Origin: Alitta virens
Lineage: Eukaryota; Annelida; Polychaeta; Phyllodocida; Nereididae
DNA: 64,000 nucleotides
Assembly: GCA_932294295.1 (NCBI GenBank)
Contig: OW028584.1
Coordinates: forward strand, 21,483,638-21,547,637
Reading direction: 5' to 3'
A program made the translations under genes and the position numbers. Positions 46,901 through 59,363 of this stretch are shown in pieces. The first letter of the stretch is position 1. Every line of letters starts with the position of its first letter. The notes under the pieces are model-generated. The model saw only the letters and a list, made by a program, of their open reading frames with translations, did not search any database and had not been told where the DNA came from.

Positions 46901-48144
46901 ATAACAACCTGAAAAATGATTTGGATTGTTTTATTCAAGTGAATTATTCATATTTTTCGGACAATTTTGTAATTGTGTACATCACATACTGTATCACAAA
47001 ATTATTGGGAAGTGCCCCCCCCCCCCCCGTCTCAGAACAATAGTAATTTTAAAATTAAAATTATTTGGATTGTTTTATTTAAGTGAAGTATTTGTATTTG
47101 CGAATTTTGTAATTGTTTACATCACATACTGTATCACAAAATTATTCAGCCTTCCCTTTTACATGTAACTCAAATTTTGGATCTGCATATTCAACAGTAA
47201 AATAGCAATCCAGAGCTTAAATGGCTCTGTATCAATAAATTGGAGAACAGTTGAGTAATTTCTACCAAACTTAATTGATTTGGATTGAGATTTGTATATT
47301 ATTTGGTGTACTTACTTCAAAATAATAGCAGACGAAATACTTGCAGACGAAACTTTAGCAGACGACAAAATTTGTCCTAAAACGGTACATGGCAGCAGTG
47401 ATCGTGTTGTCAATCAACAGAGGGCGCCGATGCAGGGCACAACTGGAACAAGTGCCATAAACAAACAAACATGCTGACTTAAAAAAGTATGAAAAAGTTG
47501 TCAAAAACTATTAAAAAAAGTGATTAAGACAGGATTCAGGCGGGCAGGACAGAGTGATGTTAATACTTGAAGGTACTGTGAAGAAAAAATAGGATATTCT
47601 GGGGTGTTCATTTAAATTGCCGAAAACGTGGACAAACAGATGCAACGATTTTATAGATATAGATATATATCATTTTATTCATTCACATGTAAATTCATGT
47701 TAATAAGAAATAATTGAATCTTTATCAAAAGTTTGGTAGATAAAAAAATGTGTGTCTGCCCAAATTGATTAAAATAGTACCACAGATCAGTCTGTGCTTT
47801 AAAAAAAATGCCAAAAAAAAGCTTAAAAACTAAAATTCATATATGAAAATAGATTGACCTCCAGCTGATCACACATGCCATGGGAATCAATTCAAACATA
47901 ACAGATAAATAAATATGTCATTCATGATATGTAAATAAACGATTTTGAAATTTTGTAATCAGTTATTTATAAATCGATTTTGCAAAAATTTCACAGTAGG
48001 CTTCACTTAATTATGATAATCATTTGGCCATATACAGCAGCTAGTCACATAAATATATAAATGTGTGCACCATGCATATCATGTCATATACAGTGGACTG
48101 TTAAATCTATCACTCAAATAACAGGCCTATGACTGTTTAAAATC
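46901..48144. other. intergenic region before the sulfotransferase
   Basis: Contains a direct duplication of about 80-90 bp (46923-47008 and 47069-47147) separated by a C run at about 47016-47029. TCTATATCTATAAAA (minus strand) near 47650 also occurs near 45655. No coding region seen. The sulfotransferase promoter should lie here, but I see no clear element. Confidence 0.45.
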
Positions 48145-51100
48145 ATGAAATTCTCATTTCTAGGAAAGGAGGTCAGGTGTCGTTGGAGGAGCTATTATCC
48201 TGTCCTGATTGCTGGTATTTTGTTCTTGTGGTATGTTTCGAATAAACCTATTATTAGGTAAGTCTGGCCAAATATGATTTTTCAAGAACAATCAAGTAGT
48301 TCAAGTATTTATTGCAACCGTCAGTACAACCATTAAAATGAAAAGAGAAATAATTATGGTTACAATATGGCCTGACACTTAGGGTGTATTTGACCAAAAA
48401 AGAAAAAAAAAAACATAAAAGTATACATTCACAAGATAATATAGTGTACACAAAATTATTTGCATTGGCTCCTGAAATAAGTGTTTTTAATATAAATAAT
48501 TTCAGTTTCTATAAATTGTTCTTAATTCAGAAAATATGTCTTTAATCTTTTTTCAATGTTGTAAAAGTACAATTATAATCAATGAATTTACTTAAAGAAT
48601 TAAAGCACACGACGCCTCTGCATTACATTTCTTTGCAACTTATTAGACCTATAAAATGGAACTCTAAATGACGATTTGTAACGAGTATTTCTGGCATGGA
48701 TATCTTCAATTCTTATGAACATTTCGTTGACAACAGAAGGATATATTGCTTTTTCTATTTCTATTTTATATATAGATATAAATAGTTTCATTAAATGCAA
48801 AATTATCAATTGGTAAAAGGTTTAATGAAACAATTAACAAGTAAGGGCCAAGTATCGCTGTATCGAAACATTGCTGTCATTTGCAAGTGCAGTTTGTCGG
48901 ACTAGTCCCGAGATATACCTCAAAAAAAAAAAAAAGTTTCGCAATAAATATAATTTTATGAGGTTTGAAAAACTAAAAGGCAAATATATTTTCATTTTCG
49001 TTTTGCAATATCTCTTTTAGTAAGATTTCAATAGCACTTACTGCCCAATTAGCAGACCGTTTTCAATAAAATTGTAATATTATACAAATATTGACTGGTG
49101 CGAGGGCACTAGTACATTTTATTTGACCCGAAGGGAGTGATAGGGTATAATAAAGGCTACTGGTGTCTTAAGGGGCGTTCACACTGTCACATATAAGACC
49201 TACAGAAGACCATGGATGGCAAAAATGGGCTAAACGTGCCCACTCGTGGCTCCGTTAATCGCGTATAAATTCTTTCCATGAGAGTATGTGTGGCAGTCGT
49301 AGATCGCTTGGCAGATGTCCGTCAAACGATCGCTGGACGTCTGTCAAACGCTCGCCGAACATCCAACGCCAAGCGTCCGTCATAATTCCATTATGCATCC
49401 GTCAGGCATTTGTAGGCACTCGTAGATTGCTCGTAGATCACTCACGCCCAAGCAAGTGGTTCAAGGATGGGCAAGGATCTGCAAGGAATACGATGGGCGT
49501 GCGACGGACGGCTACTGAGCGTTTTACGAGCATTTTACGAGTGGACACGAGTGGATGGCGCATACATACGGATGAACAGTGGCTACGTTTGGCCAAGGAA
49601 GTATGTAGGACGTATGTAGAATGCTCACTGAGTGAATTGTGAGTGAGCTACATAACTAATGTAAACAATTCACTCGTAGAACATCCGCCAAAGTTTTAAA
49701 CATGTTTAAAATGTTCCCCTCTCCATGTATGCTCGTGAGTGGTCAAGCGGGACCAGGAGCGTTCTACGAATTAGCGTGAGCCCCTTTAGGCGTAAGCATT
49801 TTTGGATTCAAATCAGATTGATCATTCAAATAAATTTGTGACATTAAGTCAGCAAGATAAGATAAGAGTAAGATAAGATAAGGCCAAAAGGTAATGATAA
49901 GACAAGACAAAACCAGATAAGATTAGATTTTGTGTCACGAAGGATACAGAAAACAACTCAAAGTGCTAAGGCTGTTAGCCTTAGCGACAATAAAGCAGTA
50001 TTGCCAGTAACAATACAGTTATCTTTCCTGATCAATAACTGATATGGCTTATAAAACTCATATTAAAATAAAGTAATCATTTACATTTAGGACGGCAATT
50101 ATACTCCTGGTGAACTGAATTTGAATATAAAGCGTTGAATATAACTTTCATTTGAACCTTATGAATATATTCATTTTCATTTGAACCTTATGAATATATT
50201 CATTTTGTAATTTTATTCAAACGCTCCAAAAATAGTAACAAGGATGGCATTAGGATGCAGTATGTGATGGTTTGTGTCATTAATTTTTCAGATATACAGT
50301 AGTTTAATTCTGCAATATTATGATTTTAATATTTTTATTTTTTTCAGGCACCCACTTCAGGCATTGACCAAAAGGTTTCCATTTTCAAGTTTGATTTTCG
50401 ATAATAGGCCACAATGGGTTATTTTACATACATACATGAGAGGAGGTGATAATTATTCAATTTTAACATTACTTTATGTTTTGCTCGTTGTTGTCCCCAT
50501 AATCAATCATATAGGCCTATTCACACAACCCAGGAAGATTTATGGTATATTTCAACAATATTTCTTTTTGAACAGTGATAGCATTGCATGGATTTACCTG
50601 ACAGCTTGCTTTTGACTGGTTTGTAGACTCGTGTTATTTATGGGTCAGAAAAAATAAATTAATAACTTTTGGAAACAAACAAGTCCTGAGTAAAGAATCA
50701 GTGACCGATTGCCAATAAAATGTTTGCATCCTCATTACTTTAACAATTAAATGGATGTATGTTGGTGGTTTGGGTGGAGCAGTGCAGAGTATGCAGACCA
50801 CAACACTATCAGCTCATCACTACGTCTGTCAAGACTTCATCACTGAAGTCTTTTTTATGTGAAATCATTATCTATCAAATTATCAATCATGTATGAATTA
50901 TCTTTTCCCAGCATCCTTTAATGAGGTTGATAAATAAAATTATTTATTTAATTATGAATACTTTTTAATTGCAGGATCTACACTTTTGGGATCAATGTTT
51001 GATCAGAACACCAAAGCTTTTTACTGGTTCGAGCCGATCCAATCTGTGTATAGAGCTGCTCTGGCTTTAGGTGTATTCAGGAAACCTATACAGCTACACA

Positions 51101-53640
51101 GTCACAACAACCATCCACACTTAAGGTTGAATAATTTTCTTAATTAATTATCATGTTGTAGCAACAGAACAGCTTCAACTGTGCACAGGCTCAATGGTTG
51201 CCAAAAACAAATACAGTAAAGCAACTGACTGTTCAGACCATACGTGCCTGAAAATTTCCATATGCTTTAGAATTATGTAATAGTTATACACCGTTACGAG
51301 GGATATAACATTCCAATGTGGGCAGTTATATCCCGAAGAGAAGCCGAGGGATTTAACTGCCCATGTTGGAATGTTATATCCCGAGTATAAGGTGTATAAC
51401 TGACTTATATCCAATGTGCATTCAATAGTGGCTTTTTCGCAATTTATAATGCCATATTTTAGCTGTAATTGTGGGACTATTTTCATGGATGATTTGATTT
51501 TGCGAAGATTGTGATATGGTTGAAACTATGCAACAACAAGCAAACAAGAAACAACCAATTGTAAGTTCAAACCAATCGTTTAATTTTAGTTTCAATATAA
51601 ATACCAACAACTAATTTATCATTTGTGTCAAGGAGGATATATTAAGAACTCTTAGGAGTTTTACTTGATTGACTGCTATGTGCACTAATTCAGGGTCAAC
51701 GCACTGGTCAAGTTTGTTGTGTACTAGGTCTGGATTTGTTGTGATTAAACCATTTCACGTTGTTTGTGTTTGTGCGTTTTTGCTAATCCCTATGTTAGCA
51801 GTTGTTCATGAATGATATTACTGCTCCAAAGCCGGGAGATAACATGCCAAACTGGCCAGTTATATCTCGGCAAAGAACAATAGAAAAGGGACTACTTTGG
51901 GTATAAATCATATTATGTCCCTGAATTTATTCATTTTTAAGAAATCAGACTTACCTTTGAAGTCAAGATCATTGCTTTTCGTTGTTCCACTTCCATGGCA
52001 CGATTAAATTTTAGGTCCTTCTGACAACTTGCTATTTAAATGTGCAAAATAAAGTATGTAATGGGAGGGAGACTCCTTAACGCTGATTTGAGTTCATCTC
52101 ATTAAATTCGAATCAGTTCATATCTCAATGTTTCATTGATTCCAATATAACTGTCCACTTGTTGTTTGGTCAAACAAGCATAGGTCTGCACAAGACAGCA
52201 AAAATTGTAAAACCTTTCTAACTGACATTTGATAAACTTATCAGATTAATTTCATTATGGTTTGCTTATTTTCCCTGTAATTCAAAAAGACAAAATCAGC
52301 ATTGGAAATTTCAAGTGTTAACTTACTTTAGCAAAGTGTTTTTACCAGTTAGACGTTTGACTCTGACTGAACACAGCCACTCATATCATTTAGGGGATGT
52401 GACTTGTCACAGAGCGACTGACAGATTTCGGGGGAGCAAGAGGCATAGTGGAGGAGTATGGAATACATTTTGAGGTTTCGGTGCTGAGATAAGCAAAACA
52501 TCAGATTCGGGGATAATGAAACTTATGAAAGAACTAATTTGTTCGACGCTGTGTTGAAATCAACCGGCACAATAATTGACCTCCTTTAGAGCAATGTTGC
52601 CTAGTCAGCAATATGACAAAAAAACGAGTGGGCATTCATTCTAAATTAATTAAAATGATTTATTCCTCTATTGCAGGAGTCTGACTGATTTTGAAAACAA
52701 TGTCATCACAAAATACTTGAGGAATTTACTGGATTGCGACTTGGAAAATATCCCATTGGAATTTTTCGTTTTTATTTTCACGAATAGGATGGTAGTTGGA
52801 AAACCTTACATGGTCTGCATGAACAGCACAGGAAGCTTGGTCAAAAACAAAAGAATACAACGGCCATGTTCTCAGTACTTTCCTGAAGGATGTTCAAGTA
52901 AAACGGTGATGGGTAATCTAATAAATAACTGTCATGTATTTATGAACTTGGTGCATGAGGCTAAGAACCTCGAAAACCCATTGTACGTGCCAAGAAATTT
53001 GTCCAAAGAAGCAATCGAAAGGATTTTAGGACCTGGTGATGCGGATAAGTTGCAGAAGTATATAGAATGCATAGAACCATGGAATTACAAACACAGATAT
53101 TGTGTATCAGAACTACAACAGGTTTGTAGGAATTCAAAGTTACGTGTCACCAAGTTAATTCGCAGCAATCCAAAATTAACTGTAGATATCCTAAAAGACA
53201 GTAATGCTCACATAGTTTATTTAATAAGAGATCCAAGAGGTATTTTAATGTCCAGGAAGAAAAACAAGCTACTTGCTGAGGACATAGTGGTAGAGGCAGA
53301 TATACTATGCAGGAAGATGTATGAAGATATGTTGACTTTCAAGGAATTGGCCAATTCTGGTCAAAGGATATTATTTATGAAATACGAAGAATTGGCAACA
53401 GATCCATATTTTGGTCTTCATAAAGTTTACAAATTTCTGAACCAAAAACCCTCAATTGACATTGAAAAATCTTTCCTATATCACAGTCACAATAATGAAA
53501 CTGAAAGGGCATATTCGGTCTTTCGGAATAATGGAACAAAAACAGTTCTCGCTTGGAGAAAAATGATCCCCATATCTCTGAAGAGGCAAATTGATGAATT
53601 GTGTCAACAATATTTGATGGAAGCAGGTTATGCTTTGTAG
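48145..53640 (+). CDS. carbohydrate 6-O-sulfotransferase-like type II membrane protein, four exons
   Basis: PAPS-dependent sulfotransferase of the Golgi CHST (Gal/GlcNAc/GalNAc 6-O) family, which sulfates glycans. Exons: 48145-48257, 50348-50445, 50975-51125 and 52677-53640; all phases agree, giving 441 residues. The first exon gives a short basic cytosolic tail and one membrane segment (VLIAGILFLWYV, about residues 20-31). The 5'-phosphosulfate loop spans exons 2-3: HTYMRGG then STLLGSM, residues about 65-78, followed by FYWFEP. The 3'-phosphate motif IVYLIRDPRG is at about residues 300-309. Several N-x-S/T sites are consistent with a luminal domain. A TTTCTAG just after the ATG could also serve as an acceptor, but the frame is open from ATG 48145 and gives an ideal anchor. 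The exact acceptor sugar cannot be told. Confidence 0.85.
49169..49792. repeat. MITE in sulfotransferase intron 1
   Basis: Ends AAGGGGCGTTCACACT (left) and AAAGGGGCTCACGCT (right, inverted). The interior is notably richer in G and C, with many CGTAGA/TACGAG/GCGTCCG words, so it looks coding-like by composition but has no recognisable protein. Confidence 0.6.
50152..50206. repeat. tandem duplication of a 26-28-bp unit
   Basis: TTTCATTTGAACCTTATGAA followed by TATATTCATT occurs twice back to back in sulfotransferase intron 1. Confidence 0.8.
51282..51402. repeat. foldback element with about 55-bp arms
   Basis: AGTTATACACC...GGGATATAACATTCCAA on the left is repeated inverted on the right, ending GGTGTATAACT. 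A related GGGAGATAACATGCC word appears near 51836. Lies in sulfotransferase intron 3. Confidence 0.7.
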
Positions 53641-56600
53641 AATGTGAAAGAAATTGTGCTTGTCTATTTTCAGTAGTTAATTATGTCTAAATTATGACGG
53701 TCGCCATCTGTTCTTTGGATAGTCACACCAAATATAATTTGAACAAAATTTTCACAAATTTGACCTTACTTTTGTGTCAAATAATGCCAAATTGAACATC
53801 ATTTTGCACATTACAAGGGGGAAGCCCAACATTTTGGTATCTTGTTGACCAAACATTGTTGCGTTGGTTACTATGTACTTTATATATATATATATATATA
53901 TGTTTATTCATGCCTAAATTGGCATAATTACTAATCATGACATGTTACAAAAATATTGTCAATATGAGCATAAGTAATTTAACATTTGGAAGCATTCTAA
54001 TTTGGACAAAACAGAAAGATGCCCAAAAAGCAGTCCTTTATGACTGATACATCAGTCATCTCATTGTCATTCAAACAGTATTTTGCATTGACATCCTCTC
54101 TTTCGATAATAGTTCTATTGCATGCAATTACGGTGTTCGCAAACACATGCGATCTTTTTGCCAAGTATCTCACTAAGTCATTTGTACTGTTTTCCATCAT
54201 TTCAACATAAACATCTTTGTAATTTTCTCTACTGGGGATGCCATCTTGGTTATGCTATGGCAGCGTTAAGCCAATATTGTACTATCCTCTGTCCGTCCGG
54301 TCGTTTCTCGGCAACTACAAGGCCTAGATAAACAATGATGGCTCATTTTTCTGCTTACCTGGTAACAGAATATCATAGCGTCATTGTCGTCATATCACTA
54401 TTAGTTTGATTTCTGACTCAATTCACAAAATACCCATTGGAATACCATTAGGAAAGAAATGAGTTGTTCTCCCAAGAATATTTTTTATGATCAACGAATA
54501 AAGACGATCAGAAACACGTCACTAACACTGGTTCGATGATGACCTCATTAAGTCACAGCGCCATCTGGTGGTCAAGCAGTTTCAATGGTTCGCGGAATAG
54601 ATTGTAGCATTGGGCCAATATAATACCAACTTTGGCACTGGCTTACGTTGGGCCACCCCTTTGTTAATATGCAAAATGATGTAAGACCAATGTTAGCTGC
54701 CAATTTTGGCCCAATATTGGCCTAATGTCAGCATGTTATCTGGGAAGGCAATGAGCATTTGAAATGATAATAATTATAACTTTCAAAACGATTGATGCTG
54801 CAGTGTATATTCCATTTATATATACAACTACAAAACTTTCAGAAAAAACTGTTAATAAGATAAGATAAGATAAAACTTTATTTACAGTCTGATTCACGGA
54901 GGGTTATAATTGAGCTTAATTGCTGCTAATGTTTTCTTTGTGTATTAACTGTATTAAACAATTTCAATAGATTTATTTTTTTAAATGCTAAAATATTGTG
55001 CTAGACTATGTTTCCAGAGCAAAAACTCAAACACTAATTAATGCACTGACTCCAATGAAATTTCATACAATTTTCTTTATGGCCTCGTTGTGCCTTTTGA
55101 ATAGTCATATTGACATGAAACGGGTAACAACATTTTAATTCGTTTTTCAATTCCAGAGCAGAACTCGCACACAATTGCACATACATAGATACAAAATTGC
55201 CACAATATGTTTAAAATAATGTAGTTTTGCCTTTTTGGGGTATCATAGCCATTAATTAGACTTTTTAATAAGGGTAAAACATATATACAAGTAGATGGCT
55301 ACAATAGTTTTCAGGTGTTTGAATTTTTAAAATCTGATAAAAATTGGCCAAGTTATCAAAGAAAATGTGCAATCAAGTCAGATCTTGGATGTCAAAGTGA
55401 AGTTCATCAATAAAAATATTAATCATTGAAGCCGCTCAAAAGAGCTGCAGCCTGTACATCATCTGATTATACCTTATGTGATTCCTGTTGATTGAAATTC
55501 CTTTGGGTGGAAGAAAATTACATACTAAACATAGTATGTAATATGTCTAGATGTTCAACTATTTGGTACAGATTTGAGGGTTTCTTTAACAATTTAATGA
55601 TGCCTGTGTGCTATGTGGGATCTGATTCACGGAGGGTTATAATTGAGCTTAAGTTTTCTTTGTGTATTAACTGTATTAAAACATTTCAATAGATTTATAA
55701 ATTGTTTTGTGTGTTTGTGATTAGGGCTTTCCGTCCCGTATTTCTGCACCAGTTGGGCTAATTAGGACAGGCAGAGACCATGGCAATGAGACGAAGGATG
55801 AAACGGCCCTCCAACTTAGGCTCGACCAGGAATCGAACCCGGGACCCAGAGGTTGGAAGCCCAGAGCGCTACCTCTGAGCTAGGCCCCCGCCCTGATCAA
55901 TAGATTTATCAAGTGTTTGCGTGGTTATTGTTAGAAGACAAGAAACAGGTTGGAACACCTGAGGTCCTTTTCTGAAGTTCTATTAACAGCCACTAGGGTA
56001 TCTTTCTTCCTTCTAGTGTTGTAACCTTATCTTAAAGATGCCCTAAAACGAAATGAGCACTGTTTTGTGAGTCATGTGAAAGAATATGTACCCTAAAAAT
56101 TAATTTCCCGAGGTTCCAGGTTAATTGGTTAAGATTAAGCCCCTAAAAAAGACAGACTTTAAAGTTGACATTCTCCGGTCAGAATTATTGCAGTTAAAGA
56201 AGTATATAGGTAGCTCATTACCTATGCATGATGATGTCACATCAGGAACTAATTGCCTTGACCAAGGGTCAAGTGCCTGGGAATCACTGAGGTGTGACCA
56301 AGATTTTAAGCAAGAGACTGACTATAATTTAGCATTTTATTTAGGGTTTTAAAGTTTGTTAACAAAATATATTTCATCATTTGATGAAATAAAAAATTGC
56401 ATTTTAGAGCATCTTTAAGCCTAATCCCAAGTCCCTGGCACATCTAAATGGGTAAATTTTGACAAATCAACAATGTGACATTGCCCGTCATAACTAGGGA
56501 CAAAGTGACACTGAGGCTCTTAAATAATGATGGAAATTAGAGGAATACTTCCGTAAAAAGCTACCGACAACAGTTATGTTATTCATAGTTATTATCAATT

Positions 56601-57464
56601 TAGTTAAAAAGTGACATGAGAACTTAGAACTCGGAACAAATTTATTTGACGGAGTATATAAAAATATACAAGATCAGGAGGGCCCAGTGTATACAATAAA
56701 TCAATTAGAATTTAACATAAACTTAAACCTCACCAGGTACAACTGACGTTTATATAACTCAGAACAATTTATTCAAAATATCACATATTAAAATATGTAC
56801 ATTCGGGAGTGGCCCTCTTAAGGCAGAAATTCTGCCGCTATCCAGGCCACACCCTAGTTAATAAACAAATGAACTAACTTTCAAAAATTCAAACCATGAT
56901 TAATTTTAAGACTTTTTAGTAATGACATTGCAGATGTATATAGGTACAGTCACTAATGTAATGTCAGTGTTCATTGAAATTATGAGTTGGGAGAGGGATG
57001 GTGAATCGTTGATGATTCTGGTGCGCCTTCGCACTATGGATGCAGAGATATAGGAAACACCGAAACACTGTCAATTTAAATGAAATTCACATGCTGTCAG
57101 AGCTTAGCATTTTCTAGATTTGAAGGTACAGAGCCTCAGTAATACCCACACCCAGAACTGAAGGATGGCACTCATATAATAGATACATTAGAAGACATGC
57201 TTGTGATGGAGGAATGACATTTATCAATCTGAAGCAAATCTTTGATTATGAAAAATGTGTATTGTATTGTATTGAACCTGTAAGGTCTATTTATTAGAAT
57301 TTAATATGAAATTAAGGATAAAAATTAATGGAGTTGCAGTAAATGCACTAATGTTGGATAAATTAGATGATATTCACATGCCATATATATTGGTGAGCAT
57401 TTTCTTTCAGTTGATCTTTGATATAATTGGATGACATTCACATGCTATATTTGCTTAGCATTTT
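53641..57464. other. intergenic region after the sulfotransferase, repeat-rich
   Basis: Holds a (TA)n tract at 53881-53901, GGCCAATATTGG-type repeat sequence at about 54610-54745, (GATAA)n near 54856 and a SINE. A roughly 85-bp segment at 54887-54975 recurs at 55618-55706 (GATTCACGGAGGGTTATAA ... TTCTTTGTGTATTAACTG). Open frames such as 56125-56352 show nothing recognisable. Confidence 0.5.
55699..55896 (-). mobile_element. tRNA-derived SINE with 13-bp target duplication
   Basis: Second full copy of the 30244 family, nearly identical in body and with the same A- and B-boxes. TCAATAGATTTAT lies on both sides (55686-55698 and 55897-55909). The 3' tail on the element strand is CACAAACACACAAAACAATTT-like rather than pure A. 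Confidence 0.88.
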
Positions 57465-57830
57465 CTTTAAGTTGATCAAACAGTGCATTCACACAGTCCT
57501 TCTTGTCCAGACAGTCCCTTTGATATAACAACAAGTCTATGACTTTAAGAACTTTGTCATTCTCTATGAGACTATATTTAAAGCATTGGGGAATGGGTGA
57601 TGTTAAGAACTCCTCAAAGGATCTGGGGTTGATAAATGGAATCTGAGAGAGTTGTCCCTATATTAATAAAAAAAATTATTAAATTCATTTGCAATTCTAT
57701 TTGGGTCTGTGATATAGCTACCATTAACTAGAAACTGTTTAGGAAAGTTTTTTTTCATTTTAGTGCGATTCATAATTTCAATAATAGAAGACCACGTTTT
57801 CTTTATATCATCACTAAATTTAAAAACATA
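57465..57830 (-). pseudogene. LINE reverse transcriptase N-terminal fragment
   Basis: The minus strand reads KKTWSSIIEIMNRTK, then KQFLVNGSYITDPNRIANEF and NNFFINIGTTLSDS. This is the conserved run-up to the reverse transcriptase palm in non-LTR elements (ITDP..IA..FN.FF..IG). A one-base frameshift follows at about 57645, and a further stretch SFEEFLTSPIPQCF continues in a new frame. No catalytic motif is reached. Confidence 0.65.
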
Positions 57831-58028
57831 AATGAAATGATAGTACAGTTTTTTGAGACATTAGATTTTCTCTTAAATGGTAATGTGGGACATTCCTTCC
57901 TATTTTGGGACTACATACCCCTATCTAACCGTTATGATTAACCTAGCATTTTTTCCAAGTTTGGATGCTTTTAAACTATATAATTCTGATATATGTTAAC
58001 ACATGTTAGATCTTTACGTCAATGCGTT

Positions 58029-58087
58029 AACACTTACAGGAAATTATGTACGGCAAATAATTCTTGAAACTGTGTAATGTTCTTACA
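58029..58087 (+). repeat. 59-bp direct repeat, left copy
   Basis: Identical over 59 bases to 59364-59422 (starts AACACTTACAGGAAATTATG). The two copies bracket 1276 bases that contain a promoter-like island and an ORF. Confidence 0.95.
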
Positions 58088-58189
58088 CAATTGTGTAAAT
58101 GACAGCCCCAAAAACACAAAGAAATAAATAGTACACAACACCCAGAACAGCCTGTCAATGCATAAAGCACAAACAGCTGAGCCAGGTAA

Positions 58190-58670
58190 TATGAGCGAAG
58201 CTCGTCACGGCCGTAGGCCGTGAGCGAAGCTCACTTCCCGTAGAGAGAGGTTTCAAAATGAGGCTGCACAGTGATCATGCTGAACCGGAAGTGTCTCAAA
58301 ATTTCTAAAATACATGTAATCCTATGGAAGATCAACTTAATATCGCTTTTTGACCAATGGTCCAGAACGAGACTACGTCATGACGTCAAAACAACGTCGT
58401 CGGTTCAACAGTTGTGATGTCCATAATTTCTTAACGAATACACACCCAGCTTCAAACATGGAGAAAACTTGTTTTTCTGACTGTAACAATTCTAATGGTA
58501 CATAGAATGGGTGTCTATGTTAACGGGGAGCCCAGAATATTTGACGAATAACCTTGAATCGATGACGTTCGCGCTAGTCACGCCACTGTTTGGCAATGAC
58601 GTTTTTTCACATCAGGGGGCAAGTGTGTTAGCGATCGCAGCGCTCCTGGCGACTGAAGGTACGCATTACA
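58190..58670 (+). promoter_or_regulatory. promoter-like CpG-richer island
   Basis: Within about 100 bases lie a consensus ETS site ACCGGAAGTG (58284-58293), a CCAAT box (58354-58358) and a CRE TGACGTCA (58381-58388), with further GACGT half-sites to about 58600. There is also a GAGCGAAGCTC palindrome at 58195-58235. CpG density is clearly higher than in the flanks. This combination is typical of TATA-less promoters. GACTGAAG followed by GTACGC at about 58660 could be the end of a first exon. Strand is a guess. Confidence 0.4.
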
Positions 58671-58884
58671 ATTCCTGAGCAGCTCTTGACTTATTGCCTC
58701 TAAAATCATTATTTATTGTCCAATTTTGAAAATTAAAAAATCTACATGGTCAGTACAATGTGTACTAGCGTTATAGGGCAGTCAGTGTATAGTTCTGAAA
58801 TCATGACAACTTAAATGAGTCCCTGTTCTTTTAAGACTTTTTTTTTTCTTCTTTACCACCTCAAGACTAATTTTATTTGACAAA

Positions 58885-59220
58885 ATGGTCAGGGTTGGCC
58901 TACAGGTTGAAAGTCTCTGGTCATATACATATTGTACAGCTTCGCTCACTCCTGGCATTGACAGCTACATATTACAAAACCAGACCAAAAACGATATGAC
59001 AACCAAGAAAAAGGTATGTCCTACCATGCACCGCGTGGTCAAGCGGTCAAAAACCACGTGTGTAGAGAATGGCGACGCTAGAAAACGCACTAGCAGCGCC
59101 GAAAAAATCACAGCTCTCTCCAAAAAAAGAGCCGTGACAAACGTCCAAAACGCTGTCAAACAAGTGTCCAACGTCCAGAAGACTGTCCCTGGGACCCGTG
59201 CACTTCTGACACCACTGTAG
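58885..59220 (+). CDS. unidentified 111-codon ORF inside the 59-bp-repeat bracket
   Basis: Opens at ATG 58885 and ends TAG 59220. From an internal ATG at 58996 (MTTKKKV) the product is basic and Lys/Arg/Ser/Thr-rich, with SKKRAVTNVQNAVKQVSNVQ. This faintly recalls the disordered N-termini of mitotic cyclins, but that is not evidence of homology. Base composition is less AT-rich than the neighbourhood. Donor-like GTATGT at 59014 and acceptor-like CATTGACAG at about 58962 mean the true exon could be shorter. I do not recognise a family. Confidence 0.3.
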   Translation: MVRVGLQVESLWSYTYCTASLTPGIDSYILQNQTKNDMTTKKKVCPTMHRVVKRSKTTCVENGDARKRTSSAEKITALSKKRAVTNVQNAVKQVSNVQKTVPGTRALLTPL

Positions 59221-59363
59221 TAATTTATTAGAGTGTTTTTGGTGCTTGTTTATATCCGTCTTGAACGTTCTACTGTCAGATTCCGAGTGAACGAAGACCG
59301 GTCTGTGTAAAGAGCTATCAGCGCCGAATCGCACCGAAGCGCCCTCTTGTGTATATTTACTAC

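Noticed and set aside
53997..54331. Short ORFs on both strands after the sulfotransferase
   Set aside because: There are no domains or splice signals, and mutual overlap on opposite strands suggests chance.
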